A stretch of DNA of 64,000 nucleotides, taken from contig BTPG01000004.1 of assembly GCA_036245525.1 (NCBI GenBank), forward strand, positions 16,986,631-17,050,630, written 5' to 3'. The translations under genes were made by a program, and so were the position numbers. Positions 1 through 11,329 of this stretch are shown here, one piece after another. Source of the DNA: Semisulcospira habei (taxonomy: Eukaryota; Mollusca; Gastropoda; Semisulcospiridae). The notes under the pieces are model-generated. The model saw only the letters and a program-made list of their open reading frames with translations. It did no database searches and was not told the origin of the DNA. Every line of letters begins with the position of its first letter. Within the stretch, counting starts at the first letter, position 1.

Positions 1-1130
1 TCTTTGTTTTCTGTTTGTGAATGGTGAGGCCCACTTAGGACGAGATGTCAGCAAGCCTCGTGGTCTTGTCCTGCATTTGTTGATGAGTGTGGGACAGTAA
101 TGCCAAGTCGTCTGCAAAATCGAGGTCGTGAAGCTGTGTCCACAGTGTCCACTGTATTCCACTTCGTCTGTGCTCTGTGGTCATCTTCATGACCCAGTCT
201 ATGGCCAGTAGGAAGAGGAACGGAGACAGCAGACACCCCTGCCTGACACCGGTTCTGACCTGGAGCTCTCTGGTGAACTGCCCTTCGTGGATCACGCGAC
301 ATGTCATGCCATCGTAGCTGCTCTTGATCAAGCGGACGAGCTTTGTGGGTACACCGTAGTGTCGTAGGAGTTTCCACAGAGTCTCTCGGTCCACTTCTCC
401 TATATGGAGCAGAGACATGGAGATTGACAAAAACCACAGTCAACAGAGTACAGACCTTCATGAACAGTTGCCTTAGAAGAATTTTGAAAATCCACTGGCC
501 AGAGAAGATCAGCAACGTCAGACTCTGGGAGAGAACAGAGCAGATAACAGCAGAGAATGAAATTGGGCGAAGAAGATGGGGATGGATCGGTCACAGTCTG
601 AGAAAGCCAGCTTCCAGTATCACTAGGCAGGCATTGTCATGGAACCCCCAGGGAAAGAGGAAAAGAGGTAGGCCGAGAAACTCCTGGCGTCGAGACCTCC
701 AAGCAGACATCAAGAGACTGGGAACCACCTGGAGTAGAATCGAAGGAGAAGCACAGGACAGGAGTTGCTGGAGGTCTCTCGTCGACGGCCTATACCCGGG
801 TAGGGGTGACAGGCGTAAGTAAGTAAGTAAGTCTCGGTCCACACTGTCAAATGCTTTCTCATAATCCACAAAGTTGACGTATAGCGGGGAGCTCCACTCC
901 AGTGACTGTTCCACGATGATGCGGAGAGTGGCGATCTGGTCTGTACATGATCGGTTCTTCCTGAATCCTGCTTGCTGGTCTCTCAGCTGGGGGTCAACGG
1001 AGCTCTTCATTCTCTCCAGGATGATCCTGTTGAAGACATTTCCTGGTACAGACAGCAAGGTGATTCCTCTGTAGTTGGAACACTTGCTGAGGTCGCCTTT
1101 CTTGGGAAGCTTGATTAGGTACCCCTCCTT
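1..1130 (-). pseudogene. LINE reverse transcriptase, decayed, runs off the window edge
   Basis: Read from 1130 down to 1, this encodes a non-LTR retrotransposon RT. The order of motifs is LPKKGDLSKCSNYRGITLL, then AGFRKNRSCTDQI, then motif A FVDYEKAFDSVD, motif B GVRQGCLLSPFLF and the catalytic motif C LDFADDLALL. The frame AFDSVD-RETLWKLL is split by a 437-bp insertion at 395-831. A TAA stop near position 35 follows the residues ADISS, after which the family reading continues to the window edge. The 5' part is missing: homology stops at about 1130, where a palindromic element begins. The C-terminal style matches the 395-831 and 30308-30652 copies, so all three are probably one family. The clade is RTE-like or Ingi-like and is not settled. 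The gene is inactive. Confidence 0.9.
395..831 (+). mobile_element. 5'-truncated LINE 3' end inserted in an antisense LINE
   Basis: The plus strand encodes the C-terminal end of a LINE ORF2: LLLYGAETWRLTKTTVNRVQ, then NVRLWERTEQITAE, then RRRWGWIGHSLRKP and GKRKRGRPRNSW, ending at the stop near 822. It is followed by a (TAAG)n tail. The 11-bp sequence TCTCGGTCCAC occurs immediately before (384-394) and immediately after (832-842). This is a target-site duplication made by insertion into the minus-strand LINE. Only the last quarter or so of an ORF is present, the usual product of abortive target-primed reverse transcription. Confidence 0.9.
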
Positions 1131-1338
1131 ATCCTGACACACTACTGCTTGAAATAACTTTGACTATGATATTTCAAAGGTAATGCCAGAATAGCTTGGC
1201 GCCTGAGGCGCCAAGCTATTCTGGCACCACCCTTGAACTAAAATGTTTGATCTATCTCGAGTCCTAATCTGTAATGCAGCCTTAATAGGACAATTAGTGA
1301 ACTTCAAACAATCAGCCGCAGGAGGTAAAATGGGTTAA
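1131..1338. mobile_element. Core B palindromic MITE, left end lost
   Basis: A central inverted repeat has arms TAGCTTGGCGCC/GGCGCCAAGCTA and CAAGGGTGG-like outer arms. The flanks are family sequence (TGCTTGAAATAA on the left, CTAATCTGTAATGCAGCC on the right), ending AAATGGGTTAA. The left TTAA is absent because the element abuts the LINE at 1130. The right TTAA (1335-1338) is shared with the next copy. Confidence 0.8.
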
Positions 1339-1547
1339 CTCATTGTGTCCCAGGACCGAAATCCCCAAATTTTGAAGTGCCCTCGGAAAGACAATATTAC
1401 AATTCTAGAGACAGATCGGGCATAATAGTTCAAGGGTGGTGCTAGAATAGCTTGGCGCCTATGGGCGCCAAGCTATTCTGGCACCACCCTTGAACTATTA
1501 TCCTCGATCCATGTCTTGCTGTGGTGTGTCGAGGCTGAATGGGTTAA
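1335..1547. mobile_element. Core B palindromic MITE with TTAA ends
   Basis: The element runs from TTAACTCATTGTGTCCC to GGCTGAATGGGTTAA. Its centre is the hairpin TAGTTCAAGGGTGGTGCTAG paired with its near-complement around AGCTTGGCGCC. Both ends are TTAA, and the left one is shared with the preceding copy. Confidence 0.85.
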
Positions 1548-3061
<1,514 letters not shown>

Positions 3062-3112
3062 TGTGCAAGAGGCGTAGATCGCGGGGGCTCTTGAGGATCT
3101 ATGCCTCTTGCT
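3062..3112. repeat. Core A hairpin, shortened
   Basis: GCAAGAGGCGTAGATC is followed by GCGGGGGCTC, then GAGGATCTATGCCTCTTGC. The left arm has lost its inner half. Confidence 0.75.
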
Positions 3113-3303
3113 AGAAAGATTTAGATCTGTTGTTTAATTGCAGCAAAGGGGTCTCTCAGTGTACGGTTGTACCGTCATACGGTCGGTGTGAAACACTCGG
3201 AATACCAATGTAACACTCATCGGAAAATGATTTCACTCTTGTAAATCTTAGCATGGGGTGGGGCAGACTGGGAAAATAATAAAAAGGGGGTAGGCGGCTG
3301 GGG

Positions 3304-3307
<4 letters not shown>

Positions 3308-3391
<84 letters not shown>
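3308..3391. repeat. (GA)n microsatellite
   Basis: A pure GA tract directly abutting the TTTCA-type tail of the LINE end at 3392. Confidence 0.98.
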
Positions 3392-3392
<1 letters not shown>

Positions 3393-3511
3393 AATGAAAT
3401 GAAATGAAATGAAACTGTATTTTCCAAGGATAAAAGAATAGGTGCGCAGAACAGTTTTCATTCTTGTCCTTGCTACACACTACAAAACAAAATAACGTAG
3501 ACAAAATCTAG
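3392..3511 (-). mobile_element. CR1-like LINE 3' end between (GA)n tracts
   Basis: It opens with (TGAAA)n and then CTGTATTTTCCAAGGATAA and GTCCTTGCTACACA on the plus strand. This is the same 3' terminus as the LINE copies at 16177 and 17834, read in reverse. Only about 90 bp of the element is present. (GA)n flanks it on both sides. Confidence 0.75.
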
Positions 3512-3579
3512 AGAGAGAGAGAGAGAGAGACAGAGAGAGACAGAGAGAGACAGAGAGAGAGACAGAGACAGAGAGAGAC

Positions 3580-3648
<69 letters not shown>

Positions 3649-3735
3649 CAGAGACAGAGAGACAGAGAGAAGAACTAAACTAAACTAAACTAAACTAAAC
3701 TAAACTAAACTAAACTAAACTAAACTAAACTAAAA
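3512..3735. repeat. Compound (GA)n/(CAGA)n and (AAACT)n repeat
   Basis: GA with regular CAGA interruptions to about 3671, then about 12 units of AAACT. The pentamer tract is the 3' tail of the LINE end that follows. Confidence 0.95.
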
Positions 3736-3918
3736 CTAAACTGACTGAACTGAACTGAAACTTTACTTTATAAGGACGAAGTCAGTAGACACGCAGGCAT
3801 TTTTACACGCCTATTCTTAATACCAGTTGAGATATAACACTAGAAAAGGTAACAAGACAAATAACATTAAAATATAAAAGAGATAATAATAATAATAAAA
3901 TAAAAAATAAAGGCAGAA
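3736..3918 (-). mobile_element. CR1-like LINE 3' end, second copy
   Basis: GAAACTTTACTTTATAAGGA then CGCAGGCATTTTTACACGCC resembles the LINE 3' end at 17834 (CTTTATTTTCCAAGGATTGA, GCGCAGGCC). A further short (GA)n tract bounds it at 3919-3934. Confidence 0.65.
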
Positions 3919-3949
3919 AGAGAGAGAGAGAGAGATTTCAGTCTACTTA

Positions 3950-3994
3950 CTACTGCTACTACTACTACTGCTACTACTACTACTCTACTAGTAT

Positions 3995-4061
<67 letters not shown>
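3950..4061. repeat. (CTA)n/(TAA)n microsatellite
   Basis: CTA repeats grade into TAA repeats (4024-4061), directly abutting a LINE 3' end. Confidence 0.95.
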
Positions 4062-4064
<3 letters not shown>

Positions 4065-4580
4065 TTTTAAGGCGCATATACTTTCGATTGAAAAGCTCTA
4101 GGCGCCGTACAAATGACATACTAACATATACATACACCTTGCATCCTCCAACACAGATATATTCCCTAACATACACTCACGCCACGTGATATACAACAAA
4201 AAGAAGAATAACAAAAGAACACACCAACAAAAATGCTCACACACAAAAAAGACACACGTGTACCATAAAACCAACAACGGATACACCACACGGCCCTCAC
4301 CGACAACAAAATGTTGACAAAAAGAAGAATTATAACGGTGAATGCACGTTAAAAGGAATAAATGCGTCTTTAAAGACTGCCGGAAACTATTGGCTGATTC
4401 AACATATCTGAGGGACTGTGAGAGTTTATTCCAAAGAAATGGTCCTTGGTATGACTGAGATAGACCTCTCGCCAAAAAACTTTGTTCTACCAGTCGGAAA
4501 GCGTAATCGTTTAATGTCTGCTGAGGAACGGAGTTGTCTTGAAGGTGTGTACAAATGAAGAACTTCAGAAAGATAGACTA
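4062..4580 (-). pseudogene. LINE ORF2 C-terminus, 5'-truncated, between (TAA)n tracts
   Basis: The minus strand encodes LARGLSQSYQGPFLWNKLSQ then SFRQSLKTHLFLL. This is the conserved C-terminal GP.LWN.L....FK..LK.HLF block of CR1/L2-type LINEs. The 3' UTR ends in (TAA)n at 4061. The 5' truncation is at 4580, where another (AAT)n begins. No start or RT core is present. Confidence 0.75.
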
Positions 4581-4652
<72 letters not shown>

Positions 4653-4935
4653 AACTCTTCTATAGCGCAATATACCCACAAGAAGGGCCTAGGCTAAGTG
4701 CGCTTTACACCTACGCCAGTAATCTAAATGAATGCAATAAAAGTACAGACAGCATAATTATAAATACATGCATCCATGAGTACGAATGCACATTCACACA
4801 ATACTGAAATAATAAACATAAGACATTTCAAGAACCTACACATTGGAAAACACAGGTTTATCGATCTATTTCAAAGGCCAGATTGAAACAGTGTGCTTTC
4901 AATCTAGCCCTGAAAATGGCTAAATCAAAGATCGC
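4581..4935 (-). mobile_element. (AAT)n plus second LINE-like 3' end
   Basis: (AAT)n at 4581-4650 is followed by CTATAGCGCAATATACCCAC and AAGTGCGCTTTACACC. These resemble the SINE/LINE 3' ends that follow (AAT)n at 6540 and 4062. On the minus strand, 4860-4935 reads LKAHCFNLAFEID, a possible ORF2 terminus. The family assignment is weak. Confidence 0.5.
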
Positions 4936-5001
4936 AAAAAAGCGCGTTTTGTTTTCTTCGGTTTTCTTGTTGCATATCAATATTTTCTTCATAAAATCTG
5001 T

Positions 5002-5214
5002 TTAACCCGTACAGCGCCGAGAAAAGTTGAACACCAGCCAAGTGCAAGAGGTATAGATCCTCATGAGCCCCCGCAATGCGGGGGCTCATGAGGATCTCTG
5101 CCTCTTGCACACATCACTTGAATCCATCTTCCTTGGACATCTTGGGTTTCTCGGTCTTAAAATAACGAAGACTGCAGAAACACAGTCTGCATGAGCTGAC
5201 ACTGAACGGGTTAA
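5002..5214. mobile_element. A1-frame MITE with core A hairpin
   Basis: TTAACCCGTACAGCGCCGAG at the left and CACTGAACGGGTTAA at the right. The core A hairpin at 5043-5110 has near-perfect arms of about 30 bp. Outer arms include ACGCAGACTGTG-like sequence. Confidence 0.88.
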
Positions 5215-5258
5215 ATAAGACGAAATAGACTTTGCTTACAAACAAAGCTTGACCTTTT

Positions 5259-5571
5259 GAGGCAGAAGGCAGCAAATCCATGTTTTCATTAGGGAAGAAC
5301 CCAACGGAGAAAGAAACACCTTTAGAAAAGACATTTACAGCACAACTTTTATTAATATTTCCTGTAAAGACCCTTTTTCAAAATAGGCAAACAAACAAAT
5401 ATATTATCGCAGGAGGAATGTGGCAACTCATGGGTGTAAGTGAGATTTTCACTATAACTGCCCTGTGAAGGCAAAAGAGAGTTAGTCCATGTTTGTGAAA
5501 AGCGAGATTTTCGTTATAATACAATGCAAATCTTGCTTTTCACAAACATGGGCTTACTGTCTTCTGCCTCC
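5259..5571. mobile_element. Inverted-repeat element
   Basis: The left arm GAGGCAGAAGGCAG..AAATCCATGTTTT (5259-5288) is complementary to the right arm ending CTTACTGTCTTCTGCCTC (5571). A second internal hairpin pairs CATGTTTGTGAAAAGC at about 5491 with GCTTTTCACAAACATG. No clear target duplication. The 62-aa frame inside is unrecognised. Confidence 0.6.
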
Positions 5572-5666
5572 ACGGGATAAACTTTGTTGTAAAAAAAACA
5601 AGAGTCGGATATAAAAACTCTTCTTCAGATATCCTTATTACATGTACACCTGACAAACTCCGGATA

Positions 5667-5760
5667 TACAAGAGTTTTTGTAGCTCGGTCATGTGGTACG
5701 GTTTGCGCTAAAGGGATTGGTCGTGTGACGTAGGGATGAAAAACAATTTTGTCTTTGACA
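5667..5760. repeat. Dispersed repeat shared with 12420-12500
   Basis: GTTTTTGTAGCTCGGTCATG then GTTTGCGCTAAAGGGATTGG and GACGTAGGGATGAAAA recur at 12420-12500 with few changes. Confidence 0.7.
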
Positions 5761-5938
5761 TATACAAATTACTACACTTTGCCTCCCTGGTGGGATTTTT
5801 TTTTATTTTTATTTTTTTTAGGTGGTGGTGGTGGGGGGTGGGGGGTGGGGGTGGTGGTGGTGGTGGTGTGTGTGTGTGTGTGTGTATATTCGACGTTATC
5901 TATAATTCGTTGACTAAATCAAAGACATGACTCAGACA

Positions 5939-6155
5939 TTAACCTTTTCACTGCCAGAGGTCGAATACTGTGCATCTGAAATCTGTGTTAATTCAGCGCC
6001 CTGCAGCAGCCCAAAAAGGAACATGGCTGCAAAATGGTGTCAGCAAGAGGCATAGATCCTCATGGGCCCCCGCGACTGCGGGGGTCCATGAGGACCTATG
6101 CCGCCTCTTGCAGTTGGATTGGCTCCAGTTTTCCTCTCAGCAGCGAAAAGGTTAA
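5939..6155. mobile_element. A2-frame MITE with core A hairpin
   Basis: TTAACCTTTTCACTGCCAG at the left, CAGCGAAAAGGTTAA at the right. Core A lies near 6043-6112, with one arm carrying an extra GCC. 217 bp including both TTAAs. Confidence 0.88.
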
Positions 6156-6452
6156 CACGATCTGTCGCAATCTCACAGTTAAATGACACGTCAGCCGAAA
6201 CCTCCTACTTGAACTGCAAAAATGCGGGATGACGAACAGAAACAATGCAAGGAACATGCCCGTAGTACGCAATAAAGGAATACGTGCCTTGCTGAACGCC
6301 ATGAGTCATATTTCGTGATTCTGAGTGCACTGAACTGTGATTTTAGACCTTCTTCCTCGGTCTGTGCCGAGCAGCGAGTCTGGAACTTATGGGCTCGGTC
6401 AGCCGCAAAGGCCGGTCCAAAATTGCATACCAAGTACACAGTTGCGATGTCT

Positions 6453-6536
6453 GGGGTCAGTTGCATGAGTGAGCTTAGCCCTGCGCAAGCCACTACGCAA
6501 GGTGCTCCGCTGTCTCAGAGCACCTTGCTTAGTGGC

Positions 6537-6582
<46 letters not shown>

Positions 6583-6663
6583 ATGGTATTTATATGGCGC
6601 ATTTTTCATATTTATAATATACCTCAATGCGCAGGACTAAGCTCACTCATGCAACTGGCCCCT
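6453..6663. mobile_element. Family E palindrome split by an (AAT)n-headed insertion
   Basis: GGGGTCAGTTGCATGAGTGA (left) pairs with ACTCATGCAACTGGCCCC (right). The inner arms are GCAAGGTGCTC/GAGCACCTTGC. A segment of about 90 bp (6540-6630), made of (AAT)n plus TATTTATATGGCGCATTT, sits in the right arm. This is a SINE or LINE 3' end inserted after the palindrome formed. Confidence 0.8.
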
Positions 6664-7539
6664 GGAACGTGAGCATAAACAAATCTTTTTATTTCTTTTT
6701 CATTGTAAATGTAATCCCTCAAAGTTCAGAATAAGGACCCACAGCAACCGTGCCAGGCTCTCAGGGAAGACAGTCGATAGAGAAAATCTATGAAACGGCA
6801 GACACGCAGACATTTGCCGGCTCTTCTCCGATAGGTTAAAAATCGTCAGAATCGCAGCGATTGGTTCTCCTGGGCTTGTTCTCTTTGTATAACCACAGGG
6901 TGCTGCGCTGGGTCGTTAATTACACAGGCTAAGTTCAAGAAGAGCAATTTTACGATGTACGATACGATACGACAAGTATACCTTTATTATCCCAAGTCGG
7001 AAAATTTGTTTTCAGCGGAATTTTTAAGACAAACGTAAAAAAAATGTGAACATAAAACAAATAAATACATTTAACTGACTAGAACAGACCGACCTATTAC
7101 AGTGAGTATAAGCACGTATATTACATCACAACCATCTGTAATGTTAATTTTCACCTAGAAAGAAAATGCGCTTAAAATCTAAATGAGACGACACTACCTT
7201 ATACCTTTTCCTGTTGAACTACAGGCTCCAGATCTCCGGAATCAGAAAATGGAAAAAGCAGTCAGCCGCATCAAAGCATGATTTCGCGTCAAAATGTTAC
7301 GTACGCGGTTGCATGGGAACACCATCGTTCTATTCTCTTTTTTTTTTTTTTTTTTCTTTCTTTCTTTTTTGGACAGCAAACAGAAGACATGAATAATTGA
7401 CACATAAAATAAATACACATCGTAAAAAAAAATATTCGCGTCTCTCGACTCAAGCCTATGGCTATTTCTATAACAGTCCTATACACAACGCGGACAGCTT
7501 CTCCAAAACTGAATGTACAAACAGTGCCCTCTGCCAGGC
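6664..7539. other. Non-coding
   Basis: AT-rich sequence with a poly-T/TTTC stretch at about 7339-7368 and GATAC repeats near 6958. No gene, hairpin or known element is recognised. Confidence 0.5.
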
Positions 7540-7719
7540 GGAAGCACATAGTTTCTCATGACCCCTTGAAGATTGCAGAGGCTTATGAGAATCTATACCT
7601 CTTGCTGACTGAATTGCGACTGAAAAGCAAATAGTGTCAAACTGAGCCAACAAAAAGGCATAGATTATCATGAGCCCCTGCAGAATGCAGGGGCTCATGA
7701 GAATCTGTGCCTCTTGCAG
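7540..7719. repeat. Two core A hairpins, one degenerate
   Basis: The first (7540-7600) keeps GGCTTATGAGAATCTATACC and a weak left arm. The second (7653-7719) is intact: CATAGATTATCATGAGCCCC around GCAGAATGCAGG, with TGCCTCTTGCAG. Confidence 0.75.
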
Positions 7720-7853
7720 ATGGAATAGAGTCTGAAAACGGAACCGTTCTGAGTCGTGCAGACGGAACCGCTGAATTTTGAGGATTATAAATCAGGGACA
7801 GACGAGACGGGAGAAGAGGAGACCGAGAGTCGAACTTCGTATTTTTTTTTTAT

Positions 7854-8056
7854 TTAACCCCTTCCATGCCACTGTGTTTCTGAAATATTTGTCAACTCAG
7901 CGCCACAGAACTTGATTTGTACAAGGAACATGGACACAAAGTGGGCTCACAAGAGGCATAGATCCTCATGAGCCCCCGCTGTCGCGGGGGCTCATGAGGA
8001 TCTGCGCCTCTTGCTTCTAGGTTTTCCTCTTTGTGTCCCGACAGTCATGGGGTTAA
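7854..8056. mobile_element. A2-frame MITE with core A hairpin
   Basis: TTAACCCCTTCCATGCCACT to GACAGTCATGGGGTTAA. The centre has arms of more than 25 bp, CATGAGCCCCCGC/GCGGGGGCTCATG. Confidence 0.9.
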
Positions 8057-8196
8057 CTGTTGATCGAATGCTCTTTCGAAATCTAACGAATTCAATTAGA
8101 GTTAATTTTCGTTGCATTATGTCAAACTATGGCCTTCTTTCTCAGTTCTACTCATTTCTAGTGGTGTTGTTATGATTTTTACGATAATGAATATGC

Positions 8197-8455
8197 ACTG
8201 TCGAGCAAAGGAAATGCGACAAGTTTGGGTGAATGAAATTCAAGAATGAACGAGCGAATGAACAAACGAACGAACAGGCCAGCGAACCAACCAACAAATC
8301 AATGCATGAACATTATTTGCGTGTTGTTAATAGACAGTGAAATGAAAATGCAGCAATTATCTGCCACTTCATACTCTGGCGATCAAAGGAAATGCGACAT
8401 TTTGGAATCATCCAATCATTTCCAAAAAATGTCGCATTTGTTTTGCTCGTCAGTA
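8197..8455. repeat. Inverted repeat plus outlying arm copy
   Basis: AAATGCGACATTTTGGAA pairs with TTCCAAAAAATGTCGCATTT at 8390-8442. GAGCAAAGGAAATGCGAC also occurs at about 8200. Probably a MITE remnant. The (GAAT)n/(GAAC)n region at 8230-8290 lies between them. Confidence 0.55.
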
Positions 8456-9539
8456 TATTTGAATGTGAACGTGTGCCGTAAAGTCCGCGATCACATAGGC
8501 CTAACTACCGATCAATCAACCTTGTTGATATTCTGAACAAAATGACAACGTGTCGAAATGTATGTACATGTCGGGTTGTCATTACAACGGCGGAGCGCGA
8601 TCTGGGGCGCCATCAATCAGACATTCGTTGAAACGAGTTTTGTGACAATGTGACCAGTGCCACAGAATTCGTAGGAGTTCCTTCGAGTCTTCAGCAGCGT
8701 TGTGACAAAAATCTTAGTTGTCACAATTCAGTGGTGTAGAAACATAGAGGGGTAGGGAGGGGGAGGTGGTGAAGGGGGAGGGGGAAGGGGGGTTCTGGGA
8801 GGAGAGGTCCTGGCCACCCCTCCCTCAATGTAAAAGTAGGTGGGAGGCCAGAGTACCTCCTGCCTCCAGCCCCCCTTTCCCAGTAATTCTGGAGATTTTT
8901 TTAAAAAATTTATTTATTATTTTATTTTATTTATTTATTTATTTATTTATTTTTTTAAATATTTATTTTATTTATTTATTATTTTTTTTTGTTATTTTTA
9001 TTTTATTTTTTTTTTTTTTTGGGGGGGGGGCAGGGAGGGGGGTAGGAGGAAACATATTTTAAAAATATACATCTTTATGTATTATTTCGGACAAGAAAAT
9101 ATGTTTGGAGAGGAAAGTAAAAGATTGTTTATTGTTATCTTTGATTTGCAGGTTGGATTGTTGCATGCCACCCTCCTCCTTCCTCCCCCACCCCTTCCCC
9201 CAAATTGTTTGATTTTTCGAGGTTGGAGTGTTGCCCCCCCACCTCCATCCACGTCCCCTGTTGTCTCATTTTTTAAATTTGGAAACTAACATGTCAGGCA
9301 GCATTTGCCCCCTGATGAAAAAAACCTTCCTGCAGCACTATTGTCAACTCGTAGATACTTTTGGGCATCTTCATGCATGTGCTTCGTAACAAAAAATATT
9401 TCTTTGTCAGTCACAAAGCTTGTGAAGGAGCCATGACCTTTGTTACAAATGCAGCAAACCTCAGGGAGAGTCCCTAGAGAAGTCGGACCTTACGAGGTTT
9501 GTAACGATTTTTCTCGAAGCTTTGTCACAAGGATCCAAA
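8456..9539. other. Non-coding, low complexity
   Basis: G-rich 8751-8800, (ATTT)n about 8905-8990, poly-T then poly-G about 9007-9030, C-rich 9166-9245. The long hydrophobic reading frames here are translations of (ATTT)n and are not genes. Confidence 0.6.
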
Positions 9540-9646
9540 TGCTTTGTGACAACCAAACATGTTGTGACGACCAACATGTTGTGACAACCAAACATTTTAT
9601 CACAATGCAACGTGCATTGTGACAAAATGTTTGGCTGTCACAACAA
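9540..9646. repeat. TTGTGACAACCAAACAT inverted and direct repeats
   Basis: Two direct copies of TTGTGACAACCAAACAT (about 9546 and 9580) and a nearby TTGTGACGACCAACAT. A long hairpin pairs ACAACCAAACATTTTATCAC with GTGACAAAATGTTTGGCTGT. Related TGTGACAA words occur at 8640-8730 and 9385-9430. Confidence 0.7.
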
Positions 9647-10452
9647 AGGCGTTGAGACTCCAGGCACGTGTTGTTCACGAGTTTTGTTTCAAAAGAACTG
9701 TGCATTACAGTGTGCATTACTGTGCATTACAGACTAATGATCATAGATCTATTAGGGAGGGGGGTAGGGCAATATAAGCGGACACCCTCCCCCCCCAACC
9801 CAACCCCCCAACCACCCCCCCCAACACCCCCACCCCCCCACTCCCCCCCCCCACCCCTCGCACTACTCCCCGAAAGGCGCCTATCGCAAAAATACCGGAT
9901 TTCCATTAACTTGATGCATGTGAATTTAGATCTAGGACCCCTTATTTTGGGTACAGATTTTACTGCCATTGCGGACAGTTGTCTCGGTCTTGGCGAACTC
10001 ATCGGCACACCATCTCCATTTCTATCTTATACGTGTATTTCCTACTTGCTTGGTAATTTTTCCTGGATTACAAGCACTGGCAGTCACCCCTTTTACTTTC
10101 ATTTCTTACCGCAAAATGTAGCAATAATTTGATGCCGTAGCATCTCTCAGGCCTAGCCGGCGACTGACCGCCAGCGCCGAGAGAGAGAGAGATTTTCCTC
10201 CCCTTTCCCCCGCCCCCCACACACACTTTTTCCATCTTGTCTTACCGTCTGACGTGCATGCACACATGAATCGAATCAACAGCGGAGAAAACAAGCGTGT
10301 TTCAGCCATCCATTTCGCTAATCCGAAAAATGTGGATCAAATTGAGCCTGCGACTCTAAGTGCTCCGCCTTTTCAAAACACCCAGGCATCATTCCAGGAC
10401 AACTTTCTCCACAGACTAAATCACTGGCGCGAATCTCAGTCACTGAGCACTA
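9647..10452. other. Non-coding; C-rich tract and dispersed repeat
   Basis: A C-rich purine-poor tract is at 9784-9858. CCTGGATTACAAGCACTGGC at about 10062 recurs at 48190 and partly at 2300, marking a dispersed element. No gene is recognised. Confidence 0.55.
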
Positions 10453-10518
10453 CTGAGGCATAGAATCTCATGAATCCCTGCAGTTACAGGGGTTCATGAG
10501 ATTCTATGCCACTTTCTG
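10453..10518. repeat. Core A hairpin variant
   Basis: GAGGCATAGAATCTCATGAA pairs with TTCATGAGATTCTATGCC. Differences from the consensus occur in both arms together. Arm remnants follow at 10545-10615. Confidence 0.8.
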
Positions 10519-10647
10519 GCAGAACCACTACAATTAATTCCTCTTGCCAGGGCTCATGAGAATGTATGCCTCTTGCAGAACGGAGTCCATGAAGCTCTTT
10601 GCCTCTTGCCAATGAATTTGGTCGGCTGAGGGACCGTTTCAAAACAC

Positions 10648-10741
10648 GCAACCCAGTCAGCAATGGTCCTCGGGCCCACGACGGCCTCAGTGGGCCCGCA
10701 CTGCGGCCGTCGTGGACTCGAAGACGTTTTGCCACTGGGGA
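10648..10741. mobile_element. Family D palindrome
   Basis: CCCAGTCAGCAATGGTCCTC and GGGCCCACGACGGCC are mirrored by GGCCGTCGTGGACTCG and AAGACGTTTTGCCACTGGGG. Confidence 0.8.
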
Positions 10742-10745
10742 AACT

Positions 10746-11329
10746 AACATCAGTCCATCAAGCAAGCGAATTTAGTGGGAAAGTTACTTTTTGAGACCCT
10801 CCGCGCCTTACTCTGTTTAACATCAGTCCATCAAGCAAGCGAATTTAGTGGGAAAGTTACTTTATGAGACCCTCCGCGCCTTACTCTGTTTAACATCAGT
10901 CCATCAAGCAAGCGAATTTAGTGGGAAAGTTACTTTTTGAGACCCTCCGCGCCTTACTCTGTTTAACATCAGTCCATCAAGCAAGCGAATTTAGTGGGAA
11001 AGTTACTTTTTGAGACCCTCCGCGCCTTACTCTGTTTAACATCAGTCCATCAAGCAAGCGAATTTAGTGGGAAAGTTACTTTTTGAGACCCTCCGCGCCT
11101 TACTCTGTTTAACATCAGTCCATCAAGCAAGCGAATTTAGTGGGAAAGTTACTTTTTGAGACCCTCCGCGCCTTACTCTGTTTGACATCAGTCCATCAAG
11201 CAAGCAAATTTAGTGGAAAAGTTACTTTTTGAGACCCTCCGCGCCTTACTCTGTTTAACATCAGTCCATGAAGCAAGCGAATTTAGTGGGAAAGTTACTT
11301 TTTGAGACCCTCCGCGCCTTACTCTGTTA
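10746..11329. repeat. Minisatellite, eight 73-bp units
   Basis: Units start at 10746, 10819, 10892, 10965, 11038, 11111, 11184 and 11257, each AACATCAGTCCATCAAGCAA and so on to CTCCGCGCCTTACTCTGTTT. Units are nearly identical, with single changes such as GACATC in unit 7 and CCATGAAG in unit 8. This points to recent expansion. It begins a few bases after a family D palindrome. Confidence 0.97.

Noticed and set aside
5043..5110. Bacterial-type rho-independent terminator
   Set aside because: The hairpin is one of dozens of dispersed core A copies with no U-run and no upstream gene.
9727..10132. Proline-rich and glycine-rich frames
   Set aside because: They come from a C-rich low-complexity tract with no conserved flanking protein sequence.
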